Shown piece after piece: positions 23,766 to 31,245 of a DNA stretch of 36,482 nt. Made by a program: the position numbers and the translations under genes. Under the pieces are notes generated by a model. It worked only from the letters and a program-made list of their open reading frames with translations. It searched no databases and was not told where the DNA came from. The stretch is from a bacterium (GTDB taxonomy: Bacteria > Acidobacteriota > Terriglobia > Terriglobales > Acidobacteriaceae). Each line of letters opens with the position of its first letter. Position 1 is the first letter of the stretch. The stretch lies in assembly GCA_026225095.1 (NCBI GenBank), contig JAMFSC010000129.1:1-36482 (forward strand), given 5' to 3'.

Positions 23766-25145
23766 CCAACCCTGACCCGGCGCCAACCCACCTCTTCGAA
23801 CCTCTGTCCCCAGCGGTTCTCCTGCCGCTTTCCCACGCGCAAACACGGTCGTCCCCCGCAGGATCGTCTCTACGACCCTGCCGCGAAGACTCTCTCCCAC
23901 ATACGGCGAGATCCCGTGGCGAAAGCCGAGATAGTTCGTCTCCACCGTCCACACCTCATCCGGGTCGAAGATCACCAGGCTGGCCTCCCGCCCTGCGGCA
24001 ATCATCCCCGCCCGGCCGCTCATCCCAGCCAGAGCCGCAGGCCCCGCACTCATCCACCGGGCCACATCCTCCAGACCAAAGCCCCGCTGCGAAGCCTCGG
24101 TCCAGATCACCGCAAGTGCAACCGACAGGCTCGCGATCCCACCCCATGCCCGATCGAACCGCCCCTCCTCCAGACGCTTCATCTCGGGAGGGCAAGGCGA
24201 GTGATCCGTCGCGATCAGGTCAATCGTGCCATCCCGCAGACCCTCCCAAAGCGCCTCCCGGTTCGCCTTCCCCCGGATTGGCGGCGCACATTTCAGCAGC
24301 GTATTCCCATCCGCAATCTCCTCCGCCGCGAAGTAGAGATAGTGCGGACAGGTCTCGACCGTAACCGGCAGCCCCTCCGCCTTCGCCGCCCTCAGTTCCC
24401 CGAGCGCCAGGGCGGTCGAGAGATGCACGATGTGCAGGCGAAATCCATACTCCCGGCACAGCCCGATCAGCATCCGAATCGCCTCCAGCTCCGCCTCGTC
24501 GGGACGCGATGCGAGGTAAGTCGCATACCTCCGCCAGTCATAGCCCGCCAGCCCAACTGCCGCCCGATCGATCGGGCCCGCCAGCTCTGCATGTACCAGC
24601 AGCGGCAGCCCGGTCTTCACGATCGCCGGCAGGGCCCGCACCAGTTGCTCCCGGTCAATCATCGTAAAGCCGTCGCACCCCGGATAGATCAGGAAGCACT
24701 TGAATCCCGGAACGCCCGCCTCTGCCAACGGAATCAGGTGTTCCTGGTTATCCGCCACGGCCCCACCCCATGTTGTCCAGTCCACCGCGCACTGCCCCTT
24801 CGCGGCTGTCCGTTTCGCCTCGAGCGCCTCCACCGTCGTTGTCTCCGGAAGACAGTTCAGCGGCATATCGACCAGCGTCGTAAAACCCCCCATGGCCGCT
24901 GCCCGCGTCCCCGTCCAGAATCCCTCCCACTCCGTCCGTCCCGGCTCGTTCAGGTGAACATGCGTGTCCACGAGCCCTGGAAGTACCGCCAGGGAGCCCA
25001 GATTGATCCGCTCGCAGCCCTCCGGAATAGCGTCCCAATCAACCACGTCCCGAATCAGGCCATCGTCCACAATGACCGCGGCCACCCTCACTCCGTCGTC
25101 CACCACAACCCGTTCCGAGACGTATGCGTATGCCATAATCGACAT
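23763..25145 (-). CDS. allB: allantoinase (dihydroorotase-like amidohydrolase)
   Basis: The protein is 460 residues of the cyclic amidohydrolase family. It has VLPGLVDTHVHLNEPGRTEWEGF with metal ligands His62 and His64, GFKCFL with the carbamylated Lys149, HAELAGP, FRLHIVHLSTALALGELR, and DHSPCPPEMKR. The EPGR...EGFWTGTRAAAMGGFTTLVDMPLN and DHSPC features fit AllB (allantoin hydrolysis to allantoate) rather than pyrimidine dihydroorotase. The start is uncertain: ATG at 25145 or ATG at 25136; AGGAGG lies some 17 bases before the first. It is divergent from guanine deaminase at 25204, both in purine degradation. Confidence 0.9.
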   Translation of the reverse strand: MSIMAYAYVSERVVVDDGVRVAAVIVDDGLIRDVVDWDAIPEGCERINLGSLAVLPGLVDTHVHLNEPGRTEWEGFWTGTRAAAMGGFTTLVDMPLNCLPETTTVEALEAKRTAAKGQCAVDWTTWGGAVADNQEHLIPLAEAGVPGFKCFLIYPGCDGFTMIDREQLVRALPAIVKTGLPLLVHAELAGPIDRAAVGLAGYDWRRYATYLASRPDEAELEAIRMLIGLCREYGFRLHIVHLSTALALGELRAAKAEGLPVTVETCPHYLYFAAEEIADGNTLLKCAPPIRGKANREALWEGLRDGTIDLIATDHSPCPPEMKRLEEGRFDRAWGGIASLSVALAVIWTEASQRGFGLEDVARWMSAGPAALAGMSGRAGMIAAGREASLVIFDPDEVWTVETNYLGFRHGISPYVGESLRGRVVETILRGTTVFARGKAAGEPLGTEVRRGGLAPGQGW

Positions 25146-25203
25146 GATCCCACGACTCGAACCCTCCTGTGTCGGGACCGGGAGACCCTGAGGTAAGACC
25201 AGC

Positions 25204-25677
25204 ATGCAAGGCAATCCCAAGTTCATGCAGATGGCCATCGATCTCGCCGTGGAAAACGTCGATAGCGGCCAGGGTGGTCCCTTCGGCGCGGTCATCGTCC
25301 GTTCCGGAGAGGTGATCGCCACCGGCGTCAATCGCGTCACTACCAACCACGACCCCACGGCCCACGCCGAGATCTGCGCGATCCGCGAGGCTTGCAGCCG
25401 TCTCGGCGACTTCCAGCTCGTCGGCTGCACCATCTATACCAGCTGCGAACCCTGCCCCATGTGCCTCGCCGCCATCTACTGGGCTCGGTGCGAAGCCGTC
25501 TTCTTTGGAGCCACCGCCGCCGAGGCCGCCGACGCCGGGTTCGACGATGCCTTCCTCTACGATGAGCTCAAACGCGGACACGCCGACCGCACCATCGCCA
25601 CCTCCCGCCTCCTCGGCCCCGAGGCCATGGCGACCTTCAACGCGTGGCGCCAGTTCGCCGCCCGAGTCCAATACTGA
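25204..25677 (+). CDS. guaD: guanine deaminase (nucleoside deaminase fold)
   Basis: The protein is 157 residues, matching B. subtilis GuaD (156). The zinc site is H54-A-E56 (catalytic Glu) and PCPMC with Cys84 and Cys87. The text GGPFGAVIV, TTNHDPTAHAEICAIREAC, YTSCEPCPMCLAAIYWAR and FDDAFLYDEL agree with GuaD rather than tRNA adenosine deaminase. It converts guanine to xanthine in the cytosol. GAGGTAAG supplies the ribosome site. Six bases separate it from the homoserine dehydrogenase start, so the two may share a transcript, which is metabolically unexpected. Confidence 0.9.
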   Translation: MQGNPKFMQMAIDLAVENVDSGQGGPFGAVIVRSGEVIATGVNRVTTNHDPTAHAEICAIREACSRLGDFQLVGCTIYTSCEPCPMCLAAIYWARCEAVFFGATAAEAADAGFDDAFLYDELKRGHADRTIATSRLLGPEAMATFNAWRQFAARVQY

Positions 25678-25683
25678 GTCCAA

Positions 25684-27054
25684 ATGACGACAAAGCGAAG
25701 CCAGCCCGCAAAAAAGACCTCCGCCCCCCGCAAGACCTCCTCAAACAAGCCGAAATCTCGTAGGCCCTCTGGCCCCGTCCGAGTTGCGATCCTCGGCTTC
25801 GGAACCGTCGGAAGCTCCGTCGCCCGCGTCCTCGCGGCCTCGAAGTTCCCCGACCTCCAACTCACCCACATCTATAACCGCGACGTCGAACGCAAGCGCG
25901 CCTCCGCCGCCGCGAAGCCCGTCCCCGCGGAGGTCATCTGGACCGAGTCGATCGACGAGGTCCTGAACTCTAAGGTCGACGTCATCCTCGAGCTCATCGG
26001 CGGCCTCAACCCCATCGAAAGTTGGATCCGCCGCGCCCTCACCTCGGGCAAATCCGTCGTCACCGCCAACAAGCAGCTCATCGCCTATCGCGGAGCCTCC
26101 CTCGCCCGCCTGGCCCAGAAGCACAACGTGCAGCTCATCCACGGAGCCGCCGTGGCCGGTGGCGTCCCCGTTCTCGCCGGCCTCCTGCAGGGCCAGTCCG
26201 GAGACCAGATCACCCGCATCCGCGGCATCGTCAACGGAACCTGCAACTTCATCCTCTCCCGCATGGAGGCGGGGGCGGAATACGGCACCGTCCTCGCCGA
26301 CGCCCAGGCCCTCGGCTATGCCGAATCCAACCCCTCCGCCGACGTCGACGGCTTCGATGCCCGCGCCAAGCTCTGCATCCTCTCCCGAATCGCCCTGCGC
26401 GCCGAGCTTGATCCCGACCAGGTTCCCACCCAGACCATCTCCACTGTCACGCAGACCGACTTCCACTACGCCAAAGAGCTCGACTGCACCATCCGGCAGG
26501 TTGCCACCGCCGAGATCGACCGTCAGAAGCGCGGCCGCAATACTGTCCAGGCCCGCGTCGCTCCCATGCTCATCCCCCACACCTCGCCCATGGCCTGGTC
26601 CCACGGAACCGGAAACATGGTCGTTGCCACCGGACGCTTCGGTGGAGACGTCGTCTTCTCCGGCCAGGGAGCCGGAGGCAACCCAACCGCCGTCGCCGTC
26701 GTATCGGACCTCCTCGCCGTAGCCCACGGACACACCTCCATCCAGCTCCCGGTCAAGCGCTGCCAGGTAACCGGAGACATCCTCTCCCCGCACTACCTCC
26801 GCTTTGTCGTCAACGACCGCCCCGGCATCGTCTCCGCCATCGCCGGAGCGCTCGCCAAGGTCCACATCAATATCGACTCCCTCCTCCAGCGGCCCGGCCA
26901 CGACAAACACGCCCTCCCCTTCGTCGTCACCACCGAGCCCTGCCTCACCAGCACCATCGAAAAGGCCGTCCGTGCGATGGCAAAGATGGATTGCATGCTC
27001 GAGCCACCCCTCTGCCTGCAGATGCTCGAGCCCGACCCACTCCCCACGGCCTGA
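25684..27054 (+). CDS. hom: homoserine dehydrogenase
   Basis: The protein is 456 residues. A 30-residue Lys/Arg/Ser/Pro extension precedes the usual start (VRVAILGFGTVGSSVARVL, NAD(P)-binding loop at 38-43). Further parts are GGLNPIESWIRRALTSGKSVVTANKQLIA, AAVAGGVPVLAGLLQG, RIRGIVNGTCNFILSRM and YAESNPSADVDGFDARAKLCIL, the catalytic Lys/Asp region. A C-terminal ACT domain (NDRPGIVSAIAGALAKVHINIDSLLQ) gives threonine feedback. It reduces aspartate semialdehyde to homoserine on the way to threonine and methionine. The basic N-terminal extension is unusual. Confidence 0.97.
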   Translation: MTTKRSQPAKKTSAPRKTSSNKPKSRRPSGPVRVAILGFGTVGSSVARVLAASKFPDLQLTHIYNRDVERKRASAAAKPVPAEVIWTESIDEVLNSKVDVILELIGGLNPIESWIRRALTSGKSVVTANKQLIAYRGASLARLAQKHNVQLIHGAAVAGGVPVLAGLLQGQSGDQITRIRGIVNGTCNFILSRMEAGAEYGTVLADAQALGYAESNPSADVDGFDARAKLCILSRIALRAELDPDQVPTQTISTVTQTDFHYAKELDCTIRQVATAEIDRQKRGRNTVQARVAPMLIPHTSPMAWSHGTGNMVVATGRFGGDVVFSGQGAGGNPTAVAVVSDLLAVAHGHTSIQLPVKRCQVTGDILSPHYLRFVVNDRPGIVSAIAGALAKVHINIDSLLQRPGHDKHALPFVVTTEPCLTSTIEKAVRAMAKMDCMLEPPLCLQMLEPDPLPTA

Positions 27055-27061
27055 TCGTTCG

Positions 27062-27086
27062 CTATGTGTACTAAAACTGCACATAG
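27062..27086 (+). terminator. hairpin after hom / upstream of the TonB receptor
   Basis: CTATGTG (27062-27068) and CACATAG (27080-27086) form a 7-bp stem with an 11-base A/T-rich loop, 8 bases beyond the hom stop. No run of T follows. It may end hom transcription or act in the leader of the receptor gene. Confidence 0.35.
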
Positions 27087-27109
27087 TCCCTCATCCGTCC
27101 GCTAACTCC

Positions 27110-27117
27110 GCCGATAA
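27110..27117 (+). promoter_or_regulatory. GCCGATAA motif upstream of the TonB-dependent receptor
   Basis: GCCGATAA is the exact sigma-28 -10 consensus and lies 22 bases before the GTG start of the receptor. The matching -35 (TCATCCGT, 27091-27098) shares only 3 of 8 positions with TAAAGTTT, so the call is tentative. Confidence 0.3.
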
Positions 27118-27139
27118 AGTCTTCCATGGCGGAGCCACG

Positions 27140-29179
27140 GTGAAAAACACGCGAACCTACCGGCGTCCCGGCGGTCGTGTGCGCCTCGCCATGCTTTCTG
27201 TTTTGATCGGGTCTGTCGCTGCGATAGAGCCCTCCCTGTGTCCAGCCCAGGAACCCAAGGTCGACCTCAGCGAGCTCACCCTCGAGCAGCTCAGCCAGGC
27301 GACTGTCTTCACCGCATCCGGCCACTTCCAGGACGTCGCCGACGCGCCCTCATCCGTCACCATCATCACCGCCGAGCAGATCCACCAGCACGGATACCGC
27401 ACCCTCGCCGAAGTGCTCAACAATCAGCGCGGCTTCTTTGTCACCAACGACCGCAACTACACGAGCCTTGGCGTCCGCGGATTCTCCCGCCCCGGCGACT
27501 ACAACACCCGCATCCTCCTGCTGGTCGACGGCCACCGCCTCTCTGACAGCGTCTACACCGCCGCCATGATCGGCACCGAGTTCCCCATCGACGTCGATCT
27601 CATCCGCCGCATCGAGATCATCCGCGGCCCCGGATCCGCTCTCTACGGAAGCAACGCCGTCTTCGCGGTCATCAATATCTTCACCCGCCGTGGCCAGGAC
27701 GTGAATGGCCTCGAACTGGCCTCCTCCTCTGCCTCGCACAACACCGAACAGGGTCGCGCCACCTATGGCCGCCAGATCGGCAATCTCGATCTTCTCCTCT
27801 CCGGTGCCTTCTACGGAAGCCGCGGCAATAACCGCCTCTTCTATCCCGAGTACAACTCGCCCGACACCAACAACGGCATCGCCAGCCACGTCGACGACGA
27901 CCAGCTCGGCAGCGCGCTCGCCTCCGCCTCCTACCGCGATCTCCATCTCACCGCCGTCTACGGCACCCGCGAGAAGGGCGTCCCGACCGGAGCTTACGGA
28001 ACCGTCTTCAGCGACCCTGGCAACCGTACCGTTGATGCCCACGAATACGTCGATCTCAAAGGCGAACACACCTACGCCAAGGTATGGGACACCTCGGCCC
28101 GCGTCTTCGCCGATCGCTACACCTATCGCGGCGCCTACATCTACCCATCCCCGCTCGACCCCGCCCAACTCAGCCCCGAGATCGACGTCGCCGACAGCAA
28201 GACCTGGGGAACTGAACTTCGAGTCGCCCACGCCCCCACCCATGGTCACCTGGTGCTCGCCGGATTTGAACTTCGCGACAACTTTCGCCAGAGTCAGACC
28301 ACCTACGACCTCGATCCGCTCGCTCCACTGTTCGACGACCTCAACTCATCCTTCCTCGCCGGTACCTATGTGCAGGACGAGATCTCCCTCACCAAGACCC
28401 TCGCCCTCAATCTCGCCCTTCGCTACGACCACGAGAGTTCTACCGCCTCCGCCTTCGCCCCCCGCGTCGCCTTCATCGCCCATCCCACGCGTAGAGACAG
28501 CGTCAAACTCATGTTCGGCCAGGCGTTCCGCAGCCCTACGCTCTATGAGCGCATGTACGCCGTCGATCCCCAGATCGGCAATCCGAGCCTGCTTCCCGAG
28601 ACCATCCGCACCGCAGAACTCGCCTGGTTCCACAGCATCACCGACACCGTTCTTCTGTCCACTACCGTCTTCTACAGCCGCATGGACCATCTCATCTCGC
28701 AGGTCAGCAACAGCGACGGCCTCCTCGTCTATCAGAACCTGCCCCACGTCGACTCCGCCGGCACTGAGATAGAGTTCAGCGGAAACCTCGACCGAGGCAC
28801 CGAGTGGATCGCAAGTTACTCCTTCCAGGAGACCCGCGACAGCGGAACCGGGCAGCTTCTTAATAACTCCCCCCGCAATCTCGGCAAGCTCAACCTCTCC
28901 CAACCCTTCGCTCGTCGCAAGCTGGTCGCCAGCGTCGACGCTCAGTATCGCAGCCGCATCCAGACCATCGACGGAACCACCATCTCGCCCTTCACCGTCG
29001 CCAACGTGACCCTGCTCGGCCACGCCCTCGGCAGCCGCGCCGATCTCTCCGCCGGCGTCTACAACGTCCTCGACAAGCACTACGCCGATCCCTGTACCGG
29101 CGGCAACCTCCAGGCAAAGATTCCCCAGGATGGCCGAACCGTCCGCCTTCAACTTACCTTGCGCCTCGGCAAGCGATAA
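27140..29179 (+). CDS. TonB-dependent outer-membrane receptor
   Basis: The protein is 679 residues. GTG at 27140, with GGAG 7 bases upstream, starts a signal (VRLAMLSVLIGSVAAIEPSLCPAQ). The plug domain spans about 55-190: PSSVTIITAEQIHQHGYRTLAEVL, VRGFSRPGDYNTRILLLVDGHRL, RRIEIIRGPGSALYGSNAVFAVINIFTRRG. The rest is a beta-barrel with alternating hydrophobic strands and a TonB-receptor end (GVYNVLDKHYADP...GRTVRLQLTLRLGKR). No classical TonB box is obvious; SELTLEQLSQATVFT takes its place and is common in Acidobacteriota and Bacteroidota receptors of this form. Substrate unknown. An upstream in-frame extension to 26804 overlaps hom and is rejected. Confidence 0.9.
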   Translation: MKNTRTYRRPGGRVRLAMLSVLIGSVAAIEPSLCPAQEPKVDLSELTLEQLSQATVFTASGHFQDVADAPSSVTIITAEQIHQHGYRTLAEVLNNQRGFFVTNDRNYTSLGVRGFSRPGDYNTRILLLVDGHRLSDSVYTAAMIGTEFPIDVDLIRRIEIIRGPGSALYGSNAVFAVINIFTRRGQDVNGLELASSSASHNTEQGRATYGRQIGNLDLLLSGAFYGSRGNNRLFYPEYNSPDTNNGIASHVDDDQLGSALASASYRDLHLTAVYGTREKGVPTGAYGTVFSDPGNRTVDAHEYVDLKGEHTYAKVWDTSARVFADRYTYRGAYIYPSPLDPAQLSPEIDVADSKTWGTELRVAHAPTHGHLVLAGFELRDNFRQSQTTYDLDPLAPLFDDLNSSFLAGTYVQDEISLTKTLALNLALRYDHESSTASAFAPRVAFIAHPTRRDSVKLMFGQAFRSPTLYERMYAVDPQIGNPSLLPETIRTAELAWFHSITDTVLLSTTVFYSRMDHLISQVSNSDGLLVYQNLPHVDSAGTEIEFSGNLDRGTEWIASYSFQETRDSGTGQLLNNSPRNLGKLNLSQPFARRKLVASVDAQYRSRIQTIDGTTISPFTVANVTLLGHALGSRADLSAGVYNVLDKHYADPCTGGNLQAKIPQDGRTVRLQLTLRLGKR

Positions 29180-29226
29180 CTTCCCATTCCCTTCACGTTC
29201 CTTGCCTCGCGACCCCCCTTTTTCCA

Positions 29227-29253
29227 TGAAGTCCCAACCCGCCCTGCCGATAA
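29227..29253 (+). promoter_or_regulatory. sigma-28 (FliA)-type promoter of the PAS-GGDEF/motA/motB operon
   Basis: TGAAGTCC (29227-29234), exactly 11 bases, then GCCGATAA (29246-29253). The -10 is identical to the FliA consensus GCCGATAA and the -35 matches TAAAGTTT in 5 of 8 positions, with the canonical spacer. It is 53 bases before the ATG of the first gene. Motility genes of this class are commonly under sigma-28, which supports the call. Confidence 0.65.
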
Positions 29254-29306
29254 CCGTCTTGTGACCGGCTTCGACCGACGCTCACACACGAAGGGGCAGA
29301 GAACAC

Positions 29307-30281
29307 ATGAGTGACCGGATGGAGATGCTCGAGGCAGCGCTTGACCTCATGAACGAGGGCGTCGCCCTGCTCGACGAGAAATCCAACATCATTTTCTGGA
29401 ACAAAGGGGCCGCCTGCCTCACGGGCTACCACGCCCAGGACCTCCTCTCTCGTCCGTGCCCCAAAGACCTGTACATCATTGACACGCAGCACCTCGAGCG
29501 GTCTGAGGCCGCTATCGAGGCCCGCGCCCACGCCTCGGACGATCCCGGCGCCATCGGCTTCGCCGGCGCCATCGCCGGATACTCCGACGGTCCCAAGCCA
29601 TCCCGCGCTCCGTCCAATCCCGACGCCTTCCTCGACCGCCCCGTGCTCGTCGCCATGCATCATCATCTCGGGCACACCGTCCCCGCCATGCTCCGCAAGG
29701 TGCCTCTCCGCGATTCGCTCGGAGGCCGCATCGGGGCAGCCCTGCTCTTCCATTCCGTCGAAGAGACTGACGCACTCCCCCACGGAGAGTCTGGAGAAGG
29801 CGTCGGCGTCGAGCGCAGCCAGGCCGACATGGAAGACCGTCTGGATGCTGCCCACCACCAGTGGGCCTCCAACCGCGTCCCCTTCGGCCTCCTCTGGATC
29901 ACCGTCGACCAGGCCGCCAATCTGCGCAAGACCCATGGCCGAGATGCCTGCGAAGCGATGCTCCGTATCGTCGAGCAGACCCTCCTCCGCGGTCTCCAAC
30001 CCTCCGAGATCCTTGGACGTTGGGGTGACGACGAGTTCCTCGTCATCTCGCACGAGCGAACCCCGGAGCTCCAGGGCGAAAACGCCCATCGCCTCAACGG
30101 CCTCGCCCGCACCGCGGACTTCCGCTGGTGGGGCGACCGGGTCAACCTCACGATCAGCATCGGCACCAGCCACGCCCACGAAGGCGACACCCTGCAGGTC
30201 CTCCTCACCCGGGCCCAACAGGCCCAACAGGAAAGTCTTCGTGCCGGTGGCAACCACGTAACAGAATCCAGGGGGCGGTAA
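29307..30281 (+). CDS. PAS-GGDEF domain protein with variant GDDEF signature
   Basis: The protein is 324 residues. Residues 5-50 are a PAS-like domain (LDLMNEGVALLDEKSNIIFWNKGAACLTGYHAQDLL) with the usual GxxxLxGY-like end. A 70-residue Pro/Ala/Ser stretch follows. The GGDEF domain occupies about 165-315: RVPFGLLWITVDQAANLRKTHGRDACEAMLRIVEQTLL, then R238-W-G240-D241-D242-E243-F244, and WGDRVNLTISIGTSHA. The second glycine of GG(D/E)EF is Asp. Diguanylate cyclases make c-di-GMP. The altered residue may reduce activity or make it a GTP-binding sensor. Its TAA overlaps the ATG of motA by one base (TAATG), so the two are translationally coupled. Confidence 0.85.
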   Translation: MSDRMEMLEAALDLMNEGVALLDEKSNIIFWNKGAACLTGYHAQDLLSRPCPKDLYIIDTQHLERSEAAIEARAHASDDPGAIGFAGAIAGYSDGPKPSRAPSNPDAFLDRPVLVAMHHHLGHTVPAMLRKVPLRDSLGGRIGAALLFHSVEETDALPHGESGEGVGVERSQADMEDRLDAAHHQWASNRVPFGLLWITVDQAANLRKTHGRDACEAMLRIVEQTLLRGLQPSEILGRWGDDEFLVISHERTPELQGENAHRLNGLARTADFRWWGDRVNLTISIGTSHAHEGDTLQVLLTRAQQAQQESLRAGGNHVTESRGR

Positions 30282-31153
30282 TGTTTGCAATCATCGGTGT
30301 CGTCATTGTCTTCGGTGCGGTCATCGCCGGATTCCTCATGGAGCACGGGCATCTCGCCGTCCTCATTCAGCCCGCCGAGGTCGTCACCATCGGCGGCGCC
30401 GCGCTCGGAACCCTCCTCATCGCCAACCCGCTCCACGTCATCAAGGCCATGATCGCCGGCGTCCTTGGTGTCCTTGGCTCTTCCAAATTTGGCAAAGACC
30501 GCTATCTCAGCACCCTCAAGATGATGTACGAGTTCTTCAACAAGATCCGCAAGGAAGGCCTCATCGCCGCCGAAATGGACGTCGAAAAGCCCACGGAAAG
30601 CGAGATCTTCAAGAAGTATCCCGAGTTCCTCGCCGACCACCACGTCCAGCACTTCCTCTGCGACACCATGCGCATGGCCATCACCGGAGGCATCGAGCCC
30701 TTCGACATGGACCAGATGATGGAGCTCGACATGGAGGTCCACCACCACGAGGCCGTCGCCCCCATCGCCGCACTCTCCACCGTCGCCGACGCGCTTCCCG
30801 GACTCGGCATCGTAGCCGCCGTCCTCGGAGTCGTCATCACCATGGGTGCCCTCGAAGGGCCGCCCAAGGAGATCGGCGAAAAGGTCGCCGCAGCCCTCGT
30901 CGGAACCTTCCTCGGCATCCTCATGTGCTACGGAGTCGTTGGACCCCTCGCCTCCAGCATGACCAAGGGCGCCGAAGACCACAACTCCTATCTCCACGTC
31001 CTGCGCGTCATCCTGCTCGCATTCCTCAAGGGCTCCGCCCCCATTCTCGCCATCGAGATGGGACGCCGCGCCATCCCGGCCCACATCCGGCCCACCTTCG
31101 ACGAGATGGAGAAGAACTGCAAGGGCCTACCCCCAGCCCCGGCAACTCACTAG
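30281..31153 (+). CDS. motA: flagellar motor stator protein MotA
   Basis: The protein is 290 residues with four membrane segments (1-28, 30-55, about 160-185 and 200-225). Residues important in E. coli MotA fall at the same numbers: Arg90, Glu98, Pro173 (LPGLGIVAAVLGVV) and Pro222. The cytoplasmic loop between helices 2 and 3 (residues 60-160) includes KKYPEFLADHHVQHFLCDTMRM and MELDMEVHHHEA. It forms the proton channel of the stator with MotB. The ATG overlaps the preceding stop and GGGGGCGG precedes it as ribosome site. Confidence 0.96.
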   Translation: MFAIIGVVIVFGAVIAGFLMEHGHLAVLIQPAEVVTIGGAALGTLLIANPLHVIKAMIAGVLGVLGSSKFGKDRYLSTLKMMYEFFNKIRKEGLIAAEMDVEKPTESEIFKKYPEFLADHHVQHFLCDTMRMAITGGIEPFDMDQMMELDMEVHHHEAVAPIAALSTVADALPGLGIVAAVLGVVITMGALEGPPKEIGEKVAAALVGTFLGILMCYGVVGPLASSMTKGAEDHNSYLHVLRVILLAFLKGSAPILAIEMGRRAIPAHIRPTFDEMEKNCKGLPPAPATH

Positions 31154-31185
31154 TCGCCCATCTTCTCATTCCAATCCTGTAGCGA

Positions 31186-31209
31186 AGCGGAGGAGGCTGC
31201 TCCTCCGCT
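31186..31209 (+). repeat. perfect inverted repeat between motA and motB
   Basis: AGCGGAGGAG (31186-31195) and CTCCTCCGCT (31200-31209) pair without mismatch around the tetraloop GCTG, between the motA stop and the motB start. A CTTCTTTC run follows. It could pause or process the motA-motB message, or hide a Shine-Dalgarno-like GGAGGAG. No U-tract, so termination is unlikely to be complete. Confidence 0.7.
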
Positions 31210-31245
31210 CTTCTTTCCCGCACCGATCGACCAGAGGTATCTACC

